A stretch of 64,000 nucleotides of DNA from MGIIb-O1 sp002457595 (GTDB lineage Archaea; Thermoplasmatota; Poseidoniia; Poseidoniales; Thalassarchaeaceae): NCBI GenBank assembly GCA_045568115.1, contig JBJLBO010000005.1, forward strand, positions 486,980 to 550,979, in the 5' to 3' direction. Made by a program: the position numbers and the translations under genes. The stretch's first letter is position 1; every line of letters starts with the position of its first letter. Shown here piece after piece: positions 42,071 through 51,253 of the stretch. Below the pieces are notes generated by a model that was not told the DNA's origin, did not search any database, and saw nothing but the letters and a program-made list of their open reading frames with translations.

Positions 42071-43171
42071 TCAATATAGATAGAAGAATGGGAATACCAG
42101 TACCCAAACCAAGTCAACAAAGTGCCAGTAAAGTCCGAAGTACTCTATTGATACAGCATTCTGTGGAGTGTAGAGGCCCTTCCAAGCCTTGTAAGTCATG
42201 TAGCTAAGTCCAATGATTCCACCAGCAACGTGAGCACCGTGGGTTCCAGTAGTCACATAGAATAAGGACGCTGAGACCCGAATATTCGCAGTCATATGAG
42301 CACCATTTGAATAATGCTCTAAATTACTAATATCGTGGCCAGCCAATTCATATGCATGCAAAGTATGATCATCGATTACATAGTTATGATGCTGGTAATG
42401 ATCTGCATTTATCGTGTAACCTTCATTCACTAGAGAAACTATGTCATGTTCGTGAATATGTATGAATCCAAGATCAATTTCCGGAACATAGAATCCAATA
42501 AACCACTCAATCATTTTCAGAGTTAAGAACAGAACTGCTAGACACCATGTGCTTCCAAGATATCGATATACCTTCTTTCGACGAACCTCTTCATCTAAAT
42601 TTGGCATCTTTGCATATCGAAGTGCCTGCACGATTGTGAATGAAGAGATAATCAGAGCAAAAGTGTTTATTGCACCGGGTGCAATATGCCAAAATGAGCT
42701 GGCAATTAGATGACTTGCAGGCTCAAAGCAAGTTACAACTGTCCCATCGATCCACTCTCCTTCAAGGAACAGTGTCTCACAATTCTTTATTCCTTGTCTG
42801 TAGCGCATGTAAGTACTGAACAAAGATGTGAAAACCATCATTTCAGACATCAAGAAGACCCACATTGCTACCTTGCGAATCTGAACCTTTCTGAATGGAG
42901 CTCCAGTAGCTAGAGGCTCGTATGAACCATCGAAAGAAATATCCTGTCTCCACCAGATGAATATAGAAAATCCAACAATGGCTAGACCTAGTAGTATTGC
43001 TGGAATATAACCTGGGTGATAGGTTCCATAACTCCATGCTTCGGCTAAGAAATACAGGAAAATTGCTACACCAATTGAAAGGAATAATGGCGCAAATGAG
43101 TTGTGTGGTGCGCCATGACTCCAATCATGTGGACCCCATGGACTTGGATGGTGGTCGTGATCGTCGCTCAA
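42071..43171 (-). CDS. coxC: Cytochrome c oxidase subunit III
   Basis: A 366-residue polytopic membrane subunit with about seven helices. VAMWVFLMSEMMVFTSLFSTY carries the conserved Glu, and FYVTTGTHGAHVAGGIIGL and YWHFVDLVWVLVFPFFYLY are the C-terminal hallmarks. A ~75-residue His-rich loop between helices (HIHEHDIVS... to HYSNGAH) is longer than usual. The start is TTG 43171, overlapping the coxI stop (TTGA). It supports proton pumping and stability of the oxidase. Confidence 0.95.
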   Translation of the reverse strand: MSDDHDHHPSPWGPHDWSHGAPHNSFAPLFLSIGVAIFLYFLAEAWSYGTYHPGYIPAILLGLAIVGFSIFIWWRQDISFDGSYEPLATGAPFRKVQIRKVAMWVFLMSEMMVFTSLFSTYMRYRQGIKNCETLFLEGEWIDGTVVTCFEPASHLIASSFWHIAPGAINTFALIISSFTIVQALRYAKMPNLDEEVRRKKVYRYLGSTWCLAVLFLTLKMIEWFIGFYVPEIDLGFIHIHEHDIVSLVNEGYTINADHYQHHNYVIDDHTLHAYELAGHDISNLEHYSNGAHMTANIRVSASLFYVTTGTHGAHVAGGIIGLSYMTYKAWKGLYTPQNAVSIEYFGLYWHFVDLVWVLVFPFFYLY

Positions 43172-45480
43172 TGGCTCACCTCCTCTTCGTCTTCAGGAAC
43201 CATCAGTCGATTAAACCAGGCTCCAAATCTACTAGGCTCATTTGCAATATGTTCGTTCGCATCCTTGAGAACGGGAAGATTGTTCCAGTCAAATGATGGT
43301 GTTGGTGGTGGAGATGAGGTCATCCATTCGAACGACCAGCCGCCCCACGGGTCTGCTGGTGCCTTTTCGCCTCGAACTAAAGTGAGGATCATATTGGCAA
43401 CAAGGAAGAAGTTAGAGAAGAAGAATATGAAGGCACAGACTGAAATGAACATATTCCAATCTGCAGCCCACTCAGGTAGTGCAGTGAAATCATCGGTGCT
43501 GATGAAGTAAGTGTGTTGCCTTCTAGCCATTCCAACAACACCAAGACGGTGCATAGGCCAGAATATACCATTGTAGGATATGAAGCCGGTTAGGAAGTGA
43601 AGTGTACCTAAACGCTCATCCATCATTCTACCAGTCATCTTTGGATACCAATAATAGATTGCCGAATAGAATCCGAATACTGTTCCTCCGACTAATACAT
43701 AATGGAAGTGTGCAACTACGAAGTAAGTCTCATGCAAGTGGACATCCATGGCAATAGCTGGGAAGAACATACCAGATATCCCTCCTAAGGTGAAAGTCAC
43801 TAGGAATCCGAGGGCCCACAGAGTATGCGTGCGATATACAAGAGAACCCCCATGCATTGTCTTCAACCAATTGAAAACCTTGATTCCGGTTGGAACTGCT
43901 ACTAACATCGTAGTTAGCATAGTTACGAATCTTAGCGTTGGAGACATACCTGATGTGAACATATGGTGTCCGTAAACAATGAATGACAAGACTGCAATCC
44001 CAGCCATTGCATAAATCATCGAACGGTATCCAAAGATTGAACGACGAGCTGAAGTTGCAATGACTTCAGAAATTACACCAAATGCTGGGATAATCACTAC
44101 ATACACTTCAGGATGACCGAAGTACCAGAACAAGTGACTCCAAAGCAAGGGGTCGCCTCCTGCTGCAATGTCATAGAAAGCAGTCGATATTGTTCTATCA
44201 AGATAAACTTGGATTAGACCAATTCCGAATGCTGGAATTGAAAGGAAGAGACATAAGTTGGCAACAAGGATTGACCAAGTGAAAAGTGGCATTTGCATCC
44301 ACCCCATACCTTCTGCACGCATTACTGCAATCGTAGTGAGGAAATTGATTCCTGTTAGAGTTGATGAAGCAACTAACATAATCTGTCCAGCGACCCACAT
44401 AGTTACACCATGATGAGCTCCACTAGAGACTATGTAAGGTGCATATCCGGTCCAACCAGTATCTGCACCTTGACCTGTAAAAACACCAGTGAAAATTAGT
44501 ATTGCAGCGAATGGTTGCAGCCAGAATGAAAGGGCATTAATTCGAGGAAGGGCCAAATCAGGAGCACCAATTTGTAGAGGCACAATCCAGTTTGCAAATC
44601 CGTTAATCATCGGCATTGCGGCTAAGAAAATCATAGTGGTACCGTGAAGAGTGAAGAATTGGTTGTACTCATCTTGAGAAATGAAATCCATTCCAGGAGC
44701 TGCAAGTTGAATTCGTATCATCATTGCCATTATTCCTCCTAGTCCAAGGAAGAATAGGCTCGCAACAAAATACAGGGTTCCAATCTTCTTGTGATCAGTA
44801 CTGGTTAACCACTCAACCACATATGGAGATAGGTGCTCCCAATCAAAGGTTTCAGGATTGGTGCGGTAGAATCCATACAGTAGAGTAGCAGCAAGCATTA
44901 CGATGGAAATTATGATGAGAATTCCAAGAACCTTGAATGGATCTGCTGGTTCAAGACCTGGTCCTAGTGAACCCGCAACCGACATATCTAGACGATTCCA
45001 GTCATCATCGTCAGACTGGGTTCCATCACCATTTACTGAATTTGTATGTAGAATAAAGTCAACATCTCTTCCATGACTTGGAGCAACCCATTCAACAGAC
45101 CATGTTCGGAAATCATTACCCGCCTCTGTGTGTGTAATCTCATTAGGTGAACGTGTTTGAACAGTAGCGTCTTGGACTGTGAATTCTCCGCCTGAAGTCC
45201 AGAGATTGAATCCACCTGAATTGACTCCACCCTCTGCAGGACCACCAGTCATTGAAATTGTCAAGGAATATGTTTCGGATGCATTATACTCAGAAGGAAG
45301 TCCTGAAATCGATGGAGTAACTCCTGCATCAGCTCCTCCGTGACAGTTGCACCCTGCAGTCTGGATTGAGTCACCACCAATACCACCTGGAAGTGAGTTA
45401 ACCGCTGGCGATACAACCATAGCGATTGAGATTAATATTAGAGTCACCATAGTACGTGTGACAAATGTTTTCTTTTGCAA
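43168..45480 (-). CDS. coxA: Cytochrome c oxidase subunit I with N-terminal extracytoplasmic domain
   Basis: A 770-residue protein. Residues ~1-30 are a signal sequence and ~40-175 a soluble domain with GCNCHGG (CNCH at 44-47), EITHTEAGN and NSVNGDG, resembling the Reeler/choice-of-anchor-type domains of surface proteins. After a membrane segment (ILIIISIVMLAATLLYGFY), subunit I begins. Heme a His lies in FFTLHGTTMIF; CuB and cross-linked Tyr in GHPEVYVV; CuB His pair in VYGHHMF; heme a3/a His in HETYFVVAHFHYVL. It is an A1-type oxidase reducing O2 to water and pumping protons. The start is TTG 45480, or ATG 45450. Confidence 0.95.
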   Translation of the reverse strand: MQKKTFVTRTMVTLILISIAMVVSPAVNSLPGGIGGDSIQTAGCNCHGGADAGVTPSISGLPSEYNASETYSLTISMTGGPAEGGVNSGGFNLWTSGGEFTVQDATVQTRSPNEITHTEAGNDFRTWSVEWVAPSHGRDVDFILHTNSVNGDGTQSDDDDWNRLDMSVAGSLGPGLEPADPFKVLGILIIISIVMLAATLLYGFYRTNPETFDWEHLSPYVVEWLTSTDHKKIGTLYFVASLFFLGLGGIMAMMIRIQLAAPGMDFISQDEYNQFFTLHGTTMIFLAAMPMINGFANWIVPLQIGAPDLALPRINALSFWLQPFAAILIFTGVFTGQGADTGWTGYAPYIVSSGAHHGVTMWVAGQIMLVASSTLTGINFLTTIAVMRAEGMGWMQMPLFTWSILVANLCLFLSIPAFGIGLIQVYLDRTISTAFYDIAAGGDPLLWSHLFWYFGHPEVYVVIIPAFGVISEVIATSARRSIFGYRSMIYAMAGIAVLSFIVYGHHMFTSGMSPTLRFVTMLTTMLVAVPTGIKVFNWLKTMHGGSLVYRTHTLWALGFLVTFTLGGISGMFFPAIAMDVHLHETYFVVAHFHYVLVGGTVFGFYSAIYYWYPKMTGRMMDERLGTLHFLTGFISYNGIFWPMHRLGVVGMARRQHTYFISTDDFTALPEWAADWNMFISVCAFIFFFSNFFLVANMILTLVRGEKAPADPWGGWSFEWMTSSPPPTPSFDWNNLPVLKDANEHIANEPSRFGAWFNRLMVPEDEEEVSH

Positions 45481-45491
45481 ATAAACACCTC

Positions 45492-46223
45492 TTAAGCGTG
45501 AACGCTAACCCCTGCAATCATGTAGGCATGATTATCCCCACAATACTCAGTGCATAGCAGAAGAAAATCTTCCACGTCGTCTGCTAACACCCATTGACTC
45601 GTTATCTCACCATAATGGATATCTTCCTTAATACCATGAGATACGAACCACGGAGCATGAGTTACGTCAGTTGAGGTCATTCTAGTAAGATACGCTTCAC
45701 CAGCCTTGATAGAAAGGTGAGGTTTGTCATTTCCCTCTATGTCCACAATACCGTGCGCACAGAGATCTTCATCTAAATTGTAGCAATCAAATTCCCACGA
45801 CCACTGAAATCCAGTTATACCAAATACGTGATAACATTCAGCCCTGTATACTTCATCAGTTGAATCCCAATATAAGTTTGAAGATTCACCAGATTCACAC
45901 TCATCTCCGAAATATCCGTCTTCTGCATTCGCTGCAGACCAGATGTTGTCTAGGGGTGCCCATGAGATGAATGCAAGATAAACAATAAGCACGAATGGTA
46001 CTAATGTCCATGTGACCTCAAGTTTCAGATTATCGTAATGCTTTGGAAAAACTCCAACTTTGAGATTGTCGACATTATTGTCTACTCCTTCCTCAGATCG
46101 ATAAAAGAATGAATGGTGGTAGAGCCATCCAAAGGTGATTGCACCCACCAACGCAGACCATAGCACAAACTCGCTCCAAAGAACATCGAATAGAGGAGTG
46201 ATGGAACCCACAGCAATCTCCAT
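45492..46223 (-). CDS. coxB: Cytochrome c oxidase subunit II
   Basis: A 243-residue subunit with two N-terminal membrane helices (SEFVLWSALVGAITFGWLY and EVTWTLVPFVLIVYLAFISW) and an outer cupredoxin domain. The CuA site is seen as STDVTHAPW and CTEYCGDNHAYM (Cys-x3-Cys-x3-His-x2-Met). It passes electrons from a soluble donor to subunit I. Two additional Cys-bearing inserts (DECESGES, FDCYNLDEDLC) could form a disulfide. It is first in the operon; ATG start at 46223. Confidence 0.95.
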   Translation of the reverse strand: MEIAVGSITPLFDVLWSEFVLWSALVGAITFGWLYHHSFFYRSEEGVDNNVDNLKVGVFPKHYDNLKLEVTWTLVPFVLIVYLAFISWAPLDNIWSAANAEDGYFGDECESGESSNLYWDSTDEVYRAECYHVFGITGFQWSWEFDCYNLDEDLCAHGIVDIEGNDKPHLSIKAGEAYLTRMTSTDVTHAPWFVSHGIKEDIHYGEITSQWVLADDVEDFLLLCTEYCGDNHAYMIAGVSVHA

Positions 46224-46297
46224 TTGTAGCGCGGCGAAGACCCCTCATAAGTGTGAGGTAAGCAACAATTGTCTGATGGGGTTAGAGTGAGTTAGAA

Positions 46298-46633
46298 ATG
46301 ACTTCAAACGCAGCCTACCCTAGAGAGGTTCAAATGGAACCTAATTGGGCTAGGGAATCGGAAGGTTATACCTTGGTTGAAATAGATGTTCAACCTAGTT
46401 CTAAACGTTCTGAAATCATTGGATTAGAGCCATGGAGAGGACGATTGAAAATTGCTGTCAGATCACCTCCAGTTGATGGTGCAGCCAATGTAGAATTGAT
46501 GGAACTACTAGCAAGAGAAATTGGTATGAAGAAAACAGACATTAGTATTGTAGTAGGTCACAGTAAACGACGTAAAACTATCAAACTACGTGGAAACAAA
46601 ATAGCCATCATTCAAAAATTAATAGAGGATTAG
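46298..46633 (+). CDS. DUF167 (YggU) family protein
   Basis: A 111-residue protein. VQPSSKRSEIIGLEPWRGRLKIAVRSPP then VDGAANVELMELLA and VVGHSKRRKTIKLRG follow the whole DUF167 pattern. The function of the family is unknown. It lies directly before a Toprim gene (two-base gap), so they are likely one operon. ATG 46334 is an alternative start. Confidence 0.88.
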   Translation: MTSNAAYPREVQMEPNWARESEGYTLVEIDVQPSSKRSEIIGLEPWRGRLKIAVRSPPVDGAANVELMELLAREIGMKKTDISIVVGHSKRRKTIKLRGNKIAIIQKLIED

Positions 46634-46635
46634 AC

Positions 46636-47145
46636 ATGGGAAAAAATGATTGGCACTGGGATAGAGCCAAATCTGCTGGTCCGGCTGACAGAGCAGTTCG
46701 TTTTGATAAAGCCGCTAAGGCTATGGCTAAATCTCAGAAAAGAAATCGAGATATCCTCGACGGTGGTTCAGGATGTCCTATTCTAGTCGAAGGGAAAAAG
46801 GATGATATCGCCTTACGAGCACTAGGATTTTCAGGAGTCATTGAAAAGATAAATCGAGGTTGGGATAGATCTCGATTGGTTGCCTACTTTCACGAGAAAT
46901 ACGGAACCCGGAATGTCGTTGATGGAGGACCTCCGTTGATTCTATTGATGGATTGGGATCGTACAGGAGGTCGCCTACAGACTACACTGCGTGACCGGCT
47001 ACAATCTATGGATGTGAAAGTTGATGAAGAGCTCAGAACGATTCTATTGAAGGTAATGAAACCTGAAGGTAGAACTGTAGAATCATTAGCGCCTTATGCT
47101 AATTCTCTACTACCACTGATTAAATCATATTCAGAAGAAGAATAA
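46636..47145 (+). CDS. Toprim-domain protein (small primase/nuclease-like)
   Basis: A 169-residue soluble protein with a compact Toprim fold: the glutamate motif CPILVEGKKDDIALRALG, and the DxD motif LILLMDWDRTGG. Small archaeal Toprim proteins of this type resemble RNase M5-like nucleases, but the substrate is unknown. It is coupled to the DUF167 gene upstream and convergent with the Lrp-type regulator. Confidence 0.85.
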   Translation: MGKNDWHWDRAKSAGPADRAVRFDKAAKAMAKSQKRNRDILDGGSGCPILVEGKKDDIALRALGFSGVIEKINRGWDRSRLVAYFHEKYGTRNVVDGGPPLILLMDWDRTGGRLQTTLRDRLQSMDVKVDEELRTILLKVMKPEGRTVESLAPYANSLLPLIKSYSEEE

Positions 47146-47148
47146 TGC

Positions 47149-47595
47149 CTACTTCGGGAAAGAAGTAGGATCCTCCTTCACGGTATTTAGTACAAGATGA
47201 GTTACGGATCTCAATATGCCATCCATCGATAGAACATTCTTTGATAGATCATCTAAATCACTTCGATCTCTAGCTTTTGCGATTATCATAGAATCATAAT
47301 CGCCAGTCACATCATACACACCATATACTCGCGAATCGACTGCGATTTTCTCTTGAATCTCAATCAATCGTCCTTTCTCTATACGAAGTCCGATTACAAC
47401 AGTCAGTCCCCAACCTACATTATCCGAATCAAGGATTACTCGATATCCTTTGATGATACCTGAGTCTTCCAATTTATGGACACGATTACTTACAGTACCT
47501 AGTGAAACTCCAACTTCTTCAGCAATCCTGCGCAATGAAGTTCGAGCATCTTTCTCAAGTACCTCAATGATTCCTCGGTCCGTCTCATCAAGCAT
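47149..47595 (-). CDS. Lrp/AsnC family transcriptional regulator
   Basis: A 148-residue regulator. It has an N-terminal winged helix-turn-helix (SLRRIAEEVGVSLGTVSNRV) and a C-terminal ligand-binding RAM domain (YGVYDVTGDYDSMIIAKARD). Such proteins form dimers and octamers and commonly respond to amino acids. A 9-bp inverted repeat (47636-47680) lies 41 bases upstream of the ATG at 47595 and could be its autoregulatory site. Confidence 0.93.
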   Translation of the reverse strand: MLDETDRGIIEVLEKDARTSLRRIAEEVGVSLGTVSNRVHKLEDSGIIKGYRVILDSDNVGWGLTVVIGLRIEKGRLIEIQEKIAVDSRVYGVYDVTGDYDSMIIAKARDRSDLDDLSKNVLSMDGILRSVTHLVLNTVKEDPTSFPK

Positions 47596-47635
47596 AACAA
47601 AGCCTCGGGAAATGGGTCTTAGAAAAGTTGGTTAT

Positions 47636-47680
47636 TGAACATTCACCTGTAATAATGAAGATTTGTTGAGCGAATGTTCA
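47636..47680. promoter_or_regulatory. Spaced inverted repeat upstream of the Lrp-type gene
   Basis: TGAACATTC (47636-47644) and GAATGTTCA (47672-47680) are perfect complements separated by 27 bases. Centre-to-centre spacing is 36 bases, which could suit an Lrp-type oligomer. It overlaps the stop codon of the NSUN gene, so a terminator hairpin is the alternative. Confidence 0.45.
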
Positions 47681-49330
47681 CTCTTCTTCTGACTTTGAAG
47701 GAAAAATTACTCCTCTTAGTGCGCACATAACAATATGCTCTGAGGTACGTAACATCAGAGTAACCCGTCCTCCAATCCATACTGGGATGGTAGTTCCATC
47801 TGATGTGTCTCTAAGTAACAGGTTGCCTCGTATCTGAGATATTTCAGATGACACGTCTTCAGGTTTAGGTTCATTTCCTGCTAGGAGCGAATCTATACAT
47901 TCGGCAGAAATTTCAACTACTCCCATTTCGATTGTTTCGGCTAATTTTCCAGCTGCAGAACCCACAATCCTCTCAAACTCACCCTTGCGTAAATGGGCCA
48001 CCTCTTGGCCAAGATGAACTACACTAAGTGGCCGCCATCGTTGACCTGGGATTCGAGTTCTTCCACCCCTACGACTTCGCTCTGAATTCCAAATCATACT
48101 TGCCTCAGGGGTGGCCCAGAGAACTTTTCTTCCCCTAACCCAGAGATTATCTGGGACATTGCCTAAATGTTGAGATAACATCTCTAATTGATTTTCATTG
48201 ATTGGTTGAGGTACCGTATCTTTGTCGATTGGCGAATCATCAGAAGATAGGGTTTCTTGAATTTCGATTTTCTTTTTTTGAAACGAATCCGATTTTTCGA
48301 TAACGGCAAGGAAGAAACCCCCCCCTTGTGATTGATCGTTCCAGACTCTCATACACAACGAAAGTTGTTCAGCAATTTTTACTTCAGTCGGTGGTAAGAA
48401 ACTCTCTTTTTCCTCTTCATTCTCTATGATTGAACCATCATCATCGAGGATTGGCCAATCTCTAAATCCCTCTGATGCTATTATATTGGGTATTGCATTG
48501 TGGGCTGATGAAAGAGATAAATATGGAAATCTTCGCAATATTTCAGCCACGACTGCTTCATTCTCAAGTGGGTCTAATGAACAAGTAGAGTAAACTATTC
48601 GACCACCCGGTTTGGTCAGTTTTACTGCTCTATCAAGTATGTCAATCTGTAACTTTTGCATTGAGCGACCACTATTGGGTTTCCATCTTCTCCATACGTC
48701 AGGATTCTTTCTTGTGGTACCTGTACCAGTACATGGGGCATCGACTAGAATTCTATCATATCCAGACTCAGGAACATTAGGGAAATGACGTGCGTCATGA
48801 TTGACTACGATTGCCGTTTGAGATCTATGTCTTTGAAGATTAGAAACTAATAGATTCACCCTTCCACGGACCACTTCATTTGCAACAACTACTCCTAAAT
48901 CATCCAAATGCTCGGCTATTTGAGTGGTTTTAGAACCTGGGCTTGCACACATATCTAGTGTGACTTCACCTGGCTGTGCATCAAGAGCGATTACGGGCAG
49001 CATCGAAACAGCTTCTTGACGAGTTAAACGACCGGTTACATGAAGGGCGGCTAAGAGCTTCTTTGTCTCACCTTCTGCCTTACCTCTGTCAAAGGGCATT
49101 TCCCATGCTGAGCCCACTCCATTAAACCAACTAATAGGCGTACAGCCTATTGATTCAAGCCAGTTTTCAACCCATTCCGAATCAGGAGATAAGGGGTTTA
49201 CTCTAACAGTCTCAGGTAGTCTATCATATGCATGTTCAAACCACAAATCTGAGTCATCGCGCCAGCATCTAACAGCCTTTCTCAACAAGCTACTACCAGC
49301 AGCTCCGACCCAGTCGACCTTCTCACGCAC
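47678..49330 (-). CDS. NOL1/NOP2/Sun family RNA cytosine-C5 methyltransferase
   Basis: A 550-residue protein. SAM-binding is seen as LDMCASPGSKTTQIAEHLDD, motif IV as VDAPCTGTGTTRKNPDVWRR and motif VI as VYSTCSLDPLENEAVVAEIL with the catalytic Cys. The C-terminal ~200 residues may form a PUA-like/RNA-binding domain (RWRPLSVVHLGQEVAHLRKG). It is probably an rRNA or tRNA m5C enzyme. The start is GTG 49330. Confidence 0.92.
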   Translation of the reverse strand: MREKVDWVGAAGSSLLRKAVRCWRDDSDLWFEHAYDRLPETVRVNPLSPDSEWVENWLESIGCTPISWFNGVGSAWEMPFDRGKAEGETKKLLAALHVTGRLTRQEAVSMLPVIALDAQPGEVTLDMCASPGSKTTQIAEHLDDLGVVVANEVVRGRVNLLVSNLQRHRSQTAIVVNHDARHFPNVPESGYDRILVDAPCTGTGTTRKNPDVWRRWKPNSGRSMQKLQIDILDRAVKLTKPGGRIVYSTCSLDPLENEAVVAEILRRFPYLSLSSAHNAIPNIIASEGFRDWPILDDDGSIIENEEEKESFLPPTEVKIAEQLSLCMRVWNDQSQGGGFFLAVIEKSDSFQKKKIEIQETLSSDDSPIDKDTVPQPINENQLEMLSQHLGNVPDNLWVRGRKVLWATPEASMIWNSERSRRGGRTRIPGQRWRPLSVVHLGQEVAHLRKGEFERIVGSAAGKLAETIEMGVVEISAECIDSLLAGNEPKPEDVSSEISQIRGNLLLRDTSDGTTIPVWIGGRVTLMLRTSEHIVMCALRGVIFPSKSEEE

Positions 49331-49478
49331 GAGGTATCGTCAAGAACCTAAGACATCAAACGAACGGGACTCTCGCTTTGCGAATTACCCTAGGAATAAG
49401 CAATTTTTCGCTGAACATTTTCGTAAATGGTTAAACCTTCAACTAAGCGCTCACGGTTTGCGGTGTTTGCCGCATGGG

Positions 49479-49841
49479 ATGCACATGTCAGGTCTACGAA
49501 GGAGAATAGCAAGAAAATCAACAGAACCGAAAACTACCAATCAGAATGAAGCAAAGCGAAAGTTGCTCGGATTGGTCGAACGCGCTCGTCAGAACGGTCG
49601 TGAACAAGGGCCTCTGGCCCCAGTCGAGGCCCTAATCACAGTGGATGAAGATGAGTGGGTATGGCAGGTCGTTGATCGAGATGTTCTTGAATTGCTTTCA
49701 CACCGTTTGATTTTCCAAACTTCAGCAGGAACTCGCCGGGAGATTCTAATGACTGCAGGAATTAATGCTGCGATGGATGCGGCGTCTAGGATTGTTGAAT
49801 TGGAAGGTGGCTGTGTTCTAATTGAAACTCTAGACCCTTGA
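49479..49841 (+). CDS. Small conserved-looking protein, unknown
   Basis: About 121 residues: a basic N-terminus (LRRRIARKSTEPK), then an alpha/beta body (EALITVDEDEWVWQVVDRDVLELLSHRLIF) and LEGGCVLIETLDP. No family recognised. The frame is open to TTG 49458; ATG 49479 or 49485 is preferred. It stands ahead of Sec61-beta on the same strand. Confidence 0.6.
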   Translation: MHMSGLRRRIARKSTEPKTTNQNEAKRKLLGLVERARQNGREQGPLAPVEALITVDEDEWVWQVVDRDVLELLSHRLIFQTSAGTRREILMTAGINAAMDAASRIVELEGGCVLIETLDP

Positions 49842-49859
49842 TAATATCTAAGCAGTACA

Positions 49860-49897
49860 GCGAAAACAGATAATATTGCTATTCATTCCTGTTTCGC
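49860..49897. promoter_or_regulatory. Inverted repeat upstream of Sec61-beta gene
   Basis: GCGAAAACAG (49860-49869) pairs with CTGTTTCGC (49889-49897) with one bulged A and a 19-base, AT-rich loop. It lies in the 91-base gap before the Sec61-beta ATG and could be a terminator of the preceding gene. Confidence 0.35.
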
Positions 49898-49932
49898 CGT
49901 GTTGAAATAGTGCAGGTAGGTGCGACGGCCCG

Positions 49933-50130
49933 ATGGCTAAGGAGAAGAAGGGCAGCGGTATCCAGCAGGCTGCTGGATTAATCCGATACTTCGACGAAGA
50001 GTCAGAGGATGCAATTCAAATTACACGCGGCATGATTTATGCTGCCTGCTTTGGATTTTCGATCGTAATTTATCTTCAACACCATGGCGTTTGGGCATGG
50101 ATGTCAGATGTTTTGTCAGGAATCATCTGA
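49933..50130 (+). CDS. Preprotein translocase subunit Sec61-beta
   Basis: A 65-residue tail-anchored subunit of the SecYEG/Sec61 channel. The motif QQAAGLIRYFDEESEDAIQI matches the archaeal Sec61-beta consensus before a single C-terminal membrane helix (MIYAACFGFSIVIYLQHH). ATG start at 49933. It ends one base before the stop of the convergent gene on the minus strand. Confidence 0.9.
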   Translation: MAKEKKGSGIQQAAGLIRYFDEESEDAIQITRGMIYAACFGFSIVIYLQHHGVWAWMSDVLSGII

Positions 50131-50970
50131 TTATTCTTCTTCGGTCATATCAACCAGAGGAACATCATCTTCCAATAAGTGCGAAGCGTCTACTTCATCG
50201 CTCTTCGGAACCTCATTCCACCACGTGGCATCCCTATTTACTGAGGCGGCAAATTCTGAAGAGCGAATCTCAGTGGAAGGGTCCGCCTCAACTAAGGCTT
50301 GAATTGCTCTTCCAATAGCACGTTCTACTGCTGGTGCATTGTGATCGGTAAGTGCAGCACGAGCTTCATCGAGTGATTCTGACACTTTGCTGAGAATCCC
50401 CTCAATTTCACTATCCTTTCCTTTCAGTTGAGAAAGGCGCTGGCTAACCGTTTGGATTTCTTCATTCATTTCATCACGGGCATATTCAATGAGTCCTTGC
50501 CAGGCATCTTTATGCTCTCTCATTTCAGAGCCTGTAACCTTTCTAAATAATCGCTGGAAAGTGGGCTCCCAAGGATTACGTCCGAGGCTCGCAGCGATAT
50601 CAAGAGTGATTCTTGCCCGTAATGAAAGGGGGCCTGTCATCTCAATTCGATTTAGGAAACACTTGTCTAGCAATCCAAATCCCCAGTATGATTTCGACGC
50701 GATAATCATTGATACATCACCTGAACTTGTCGACAAGATCCATTTCTGTTCATCATAACCGGGAGGATCGTCAAAGAAGGGAGGGTCTGCAGGACCTAAG
50801 GATCGTAGAGCGGCTCTTCCAACATCGCCGAGATAGAGCGATTCATTGCCAGAAATACCATCTGGTCGTAATCGAAGTTCACCATCAATTGACATCTTTG
50901 GCCTACCATCGGTAACCTGTGCCCATAGAACCGTGCGGCTTGGGTCAACGCCAAGAGTACCTAATTCCAC
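50131..50970 (-). CDS. Uncharacterised 279-residue protein with coiled-coil region
   Basis: The N-terminal half has a mixed alpha/beta pattern (GTLGVDPSRTVLWAQVTDG, GDVSMIIASKSYWGFGL). Residues ~165-240 form long charged helices (MNEEIQTVSQRLSQLKGKDS, ILSKVSESLDEARAAL) that may be a coiled coil, and the C-terminus is acidic. No family recognised and no signal or membrane segment. It is divergent from the small gene at 50976 with only five bases between starts. Confidence 0.75.
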   Translation of the reverse strand: MELGTLGVDPSRTVLWAQVTDGRPKMSIDGELRLRPDGISGNESLYLGDVGRAALRSLGPADPPFFDDPPGYDEQKWILSTSSGDVSMIIASKSYWGFGLLDKCFLNRIEMTGPLSLRARITLDIAASLGRNPWEPTFQRLFRKVTGSEMREHKDAWQGLIEYARDEMNEEIQTVSQRLSQLKGKDSEIEGILSKVSESLDEARAALTDHNAPAVERAIGRAIQALVEADPSTEIRSSEFAASVNRDATWWNEVPKSDEVDASHLLEDDVPLVDMTEEE

Positions 50971-50975
50971 ACTCT

Positions 50976-51245
50976 ATGCCAACCGAACGTCCGATTGAAC
51001 ATTACGTGTCTGTGCGAATGGCTAAGACCCGTCAATATCGACTACCGTTTGTGCCACGCAGGAAGTACGGACGTCTGACCAAAGTGGTTGAGATTCCGCC
51101 AAAGGACAACTGTAGTCGTTGTCGAGCTGGTAAATATTGTCCTCTGCCTGGCCATGAAGGGAATATCGTAGCAGCAGATCGAGAGTGGCAGGGGCCAGAA
51201 ATTGTTGACAAGAGAGAAAATAAGAAAAATCCTGCACGTAAATGA
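50976..51245 (+). CDS. Small Cys-rich basic protein, unknown
   Basis: About 89 residues: a basic first half (MAKTRQYRLPFVPRRKYGRL) and a possible metal-binding cluster, NCSRCRAGKYCPLPGH. ATG 50976 lies five bases from the divergent gene's start; ATG 51018 is an alternative. Convergent with the recombinase gene. The coding call rests on the compact Cys/His pattern and gap-filling position. Confidence 0.5.
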   Translation: MPTERPIEHYVSVRMAKTRQYRLPFVPRRKYGRLTKVVEIPPKDNCSRCRAGKYCPLPGHEGNIVAADREWQGPEIVDKRENKKNPARK

Positions 51246-51253
51246 AATCCGAA

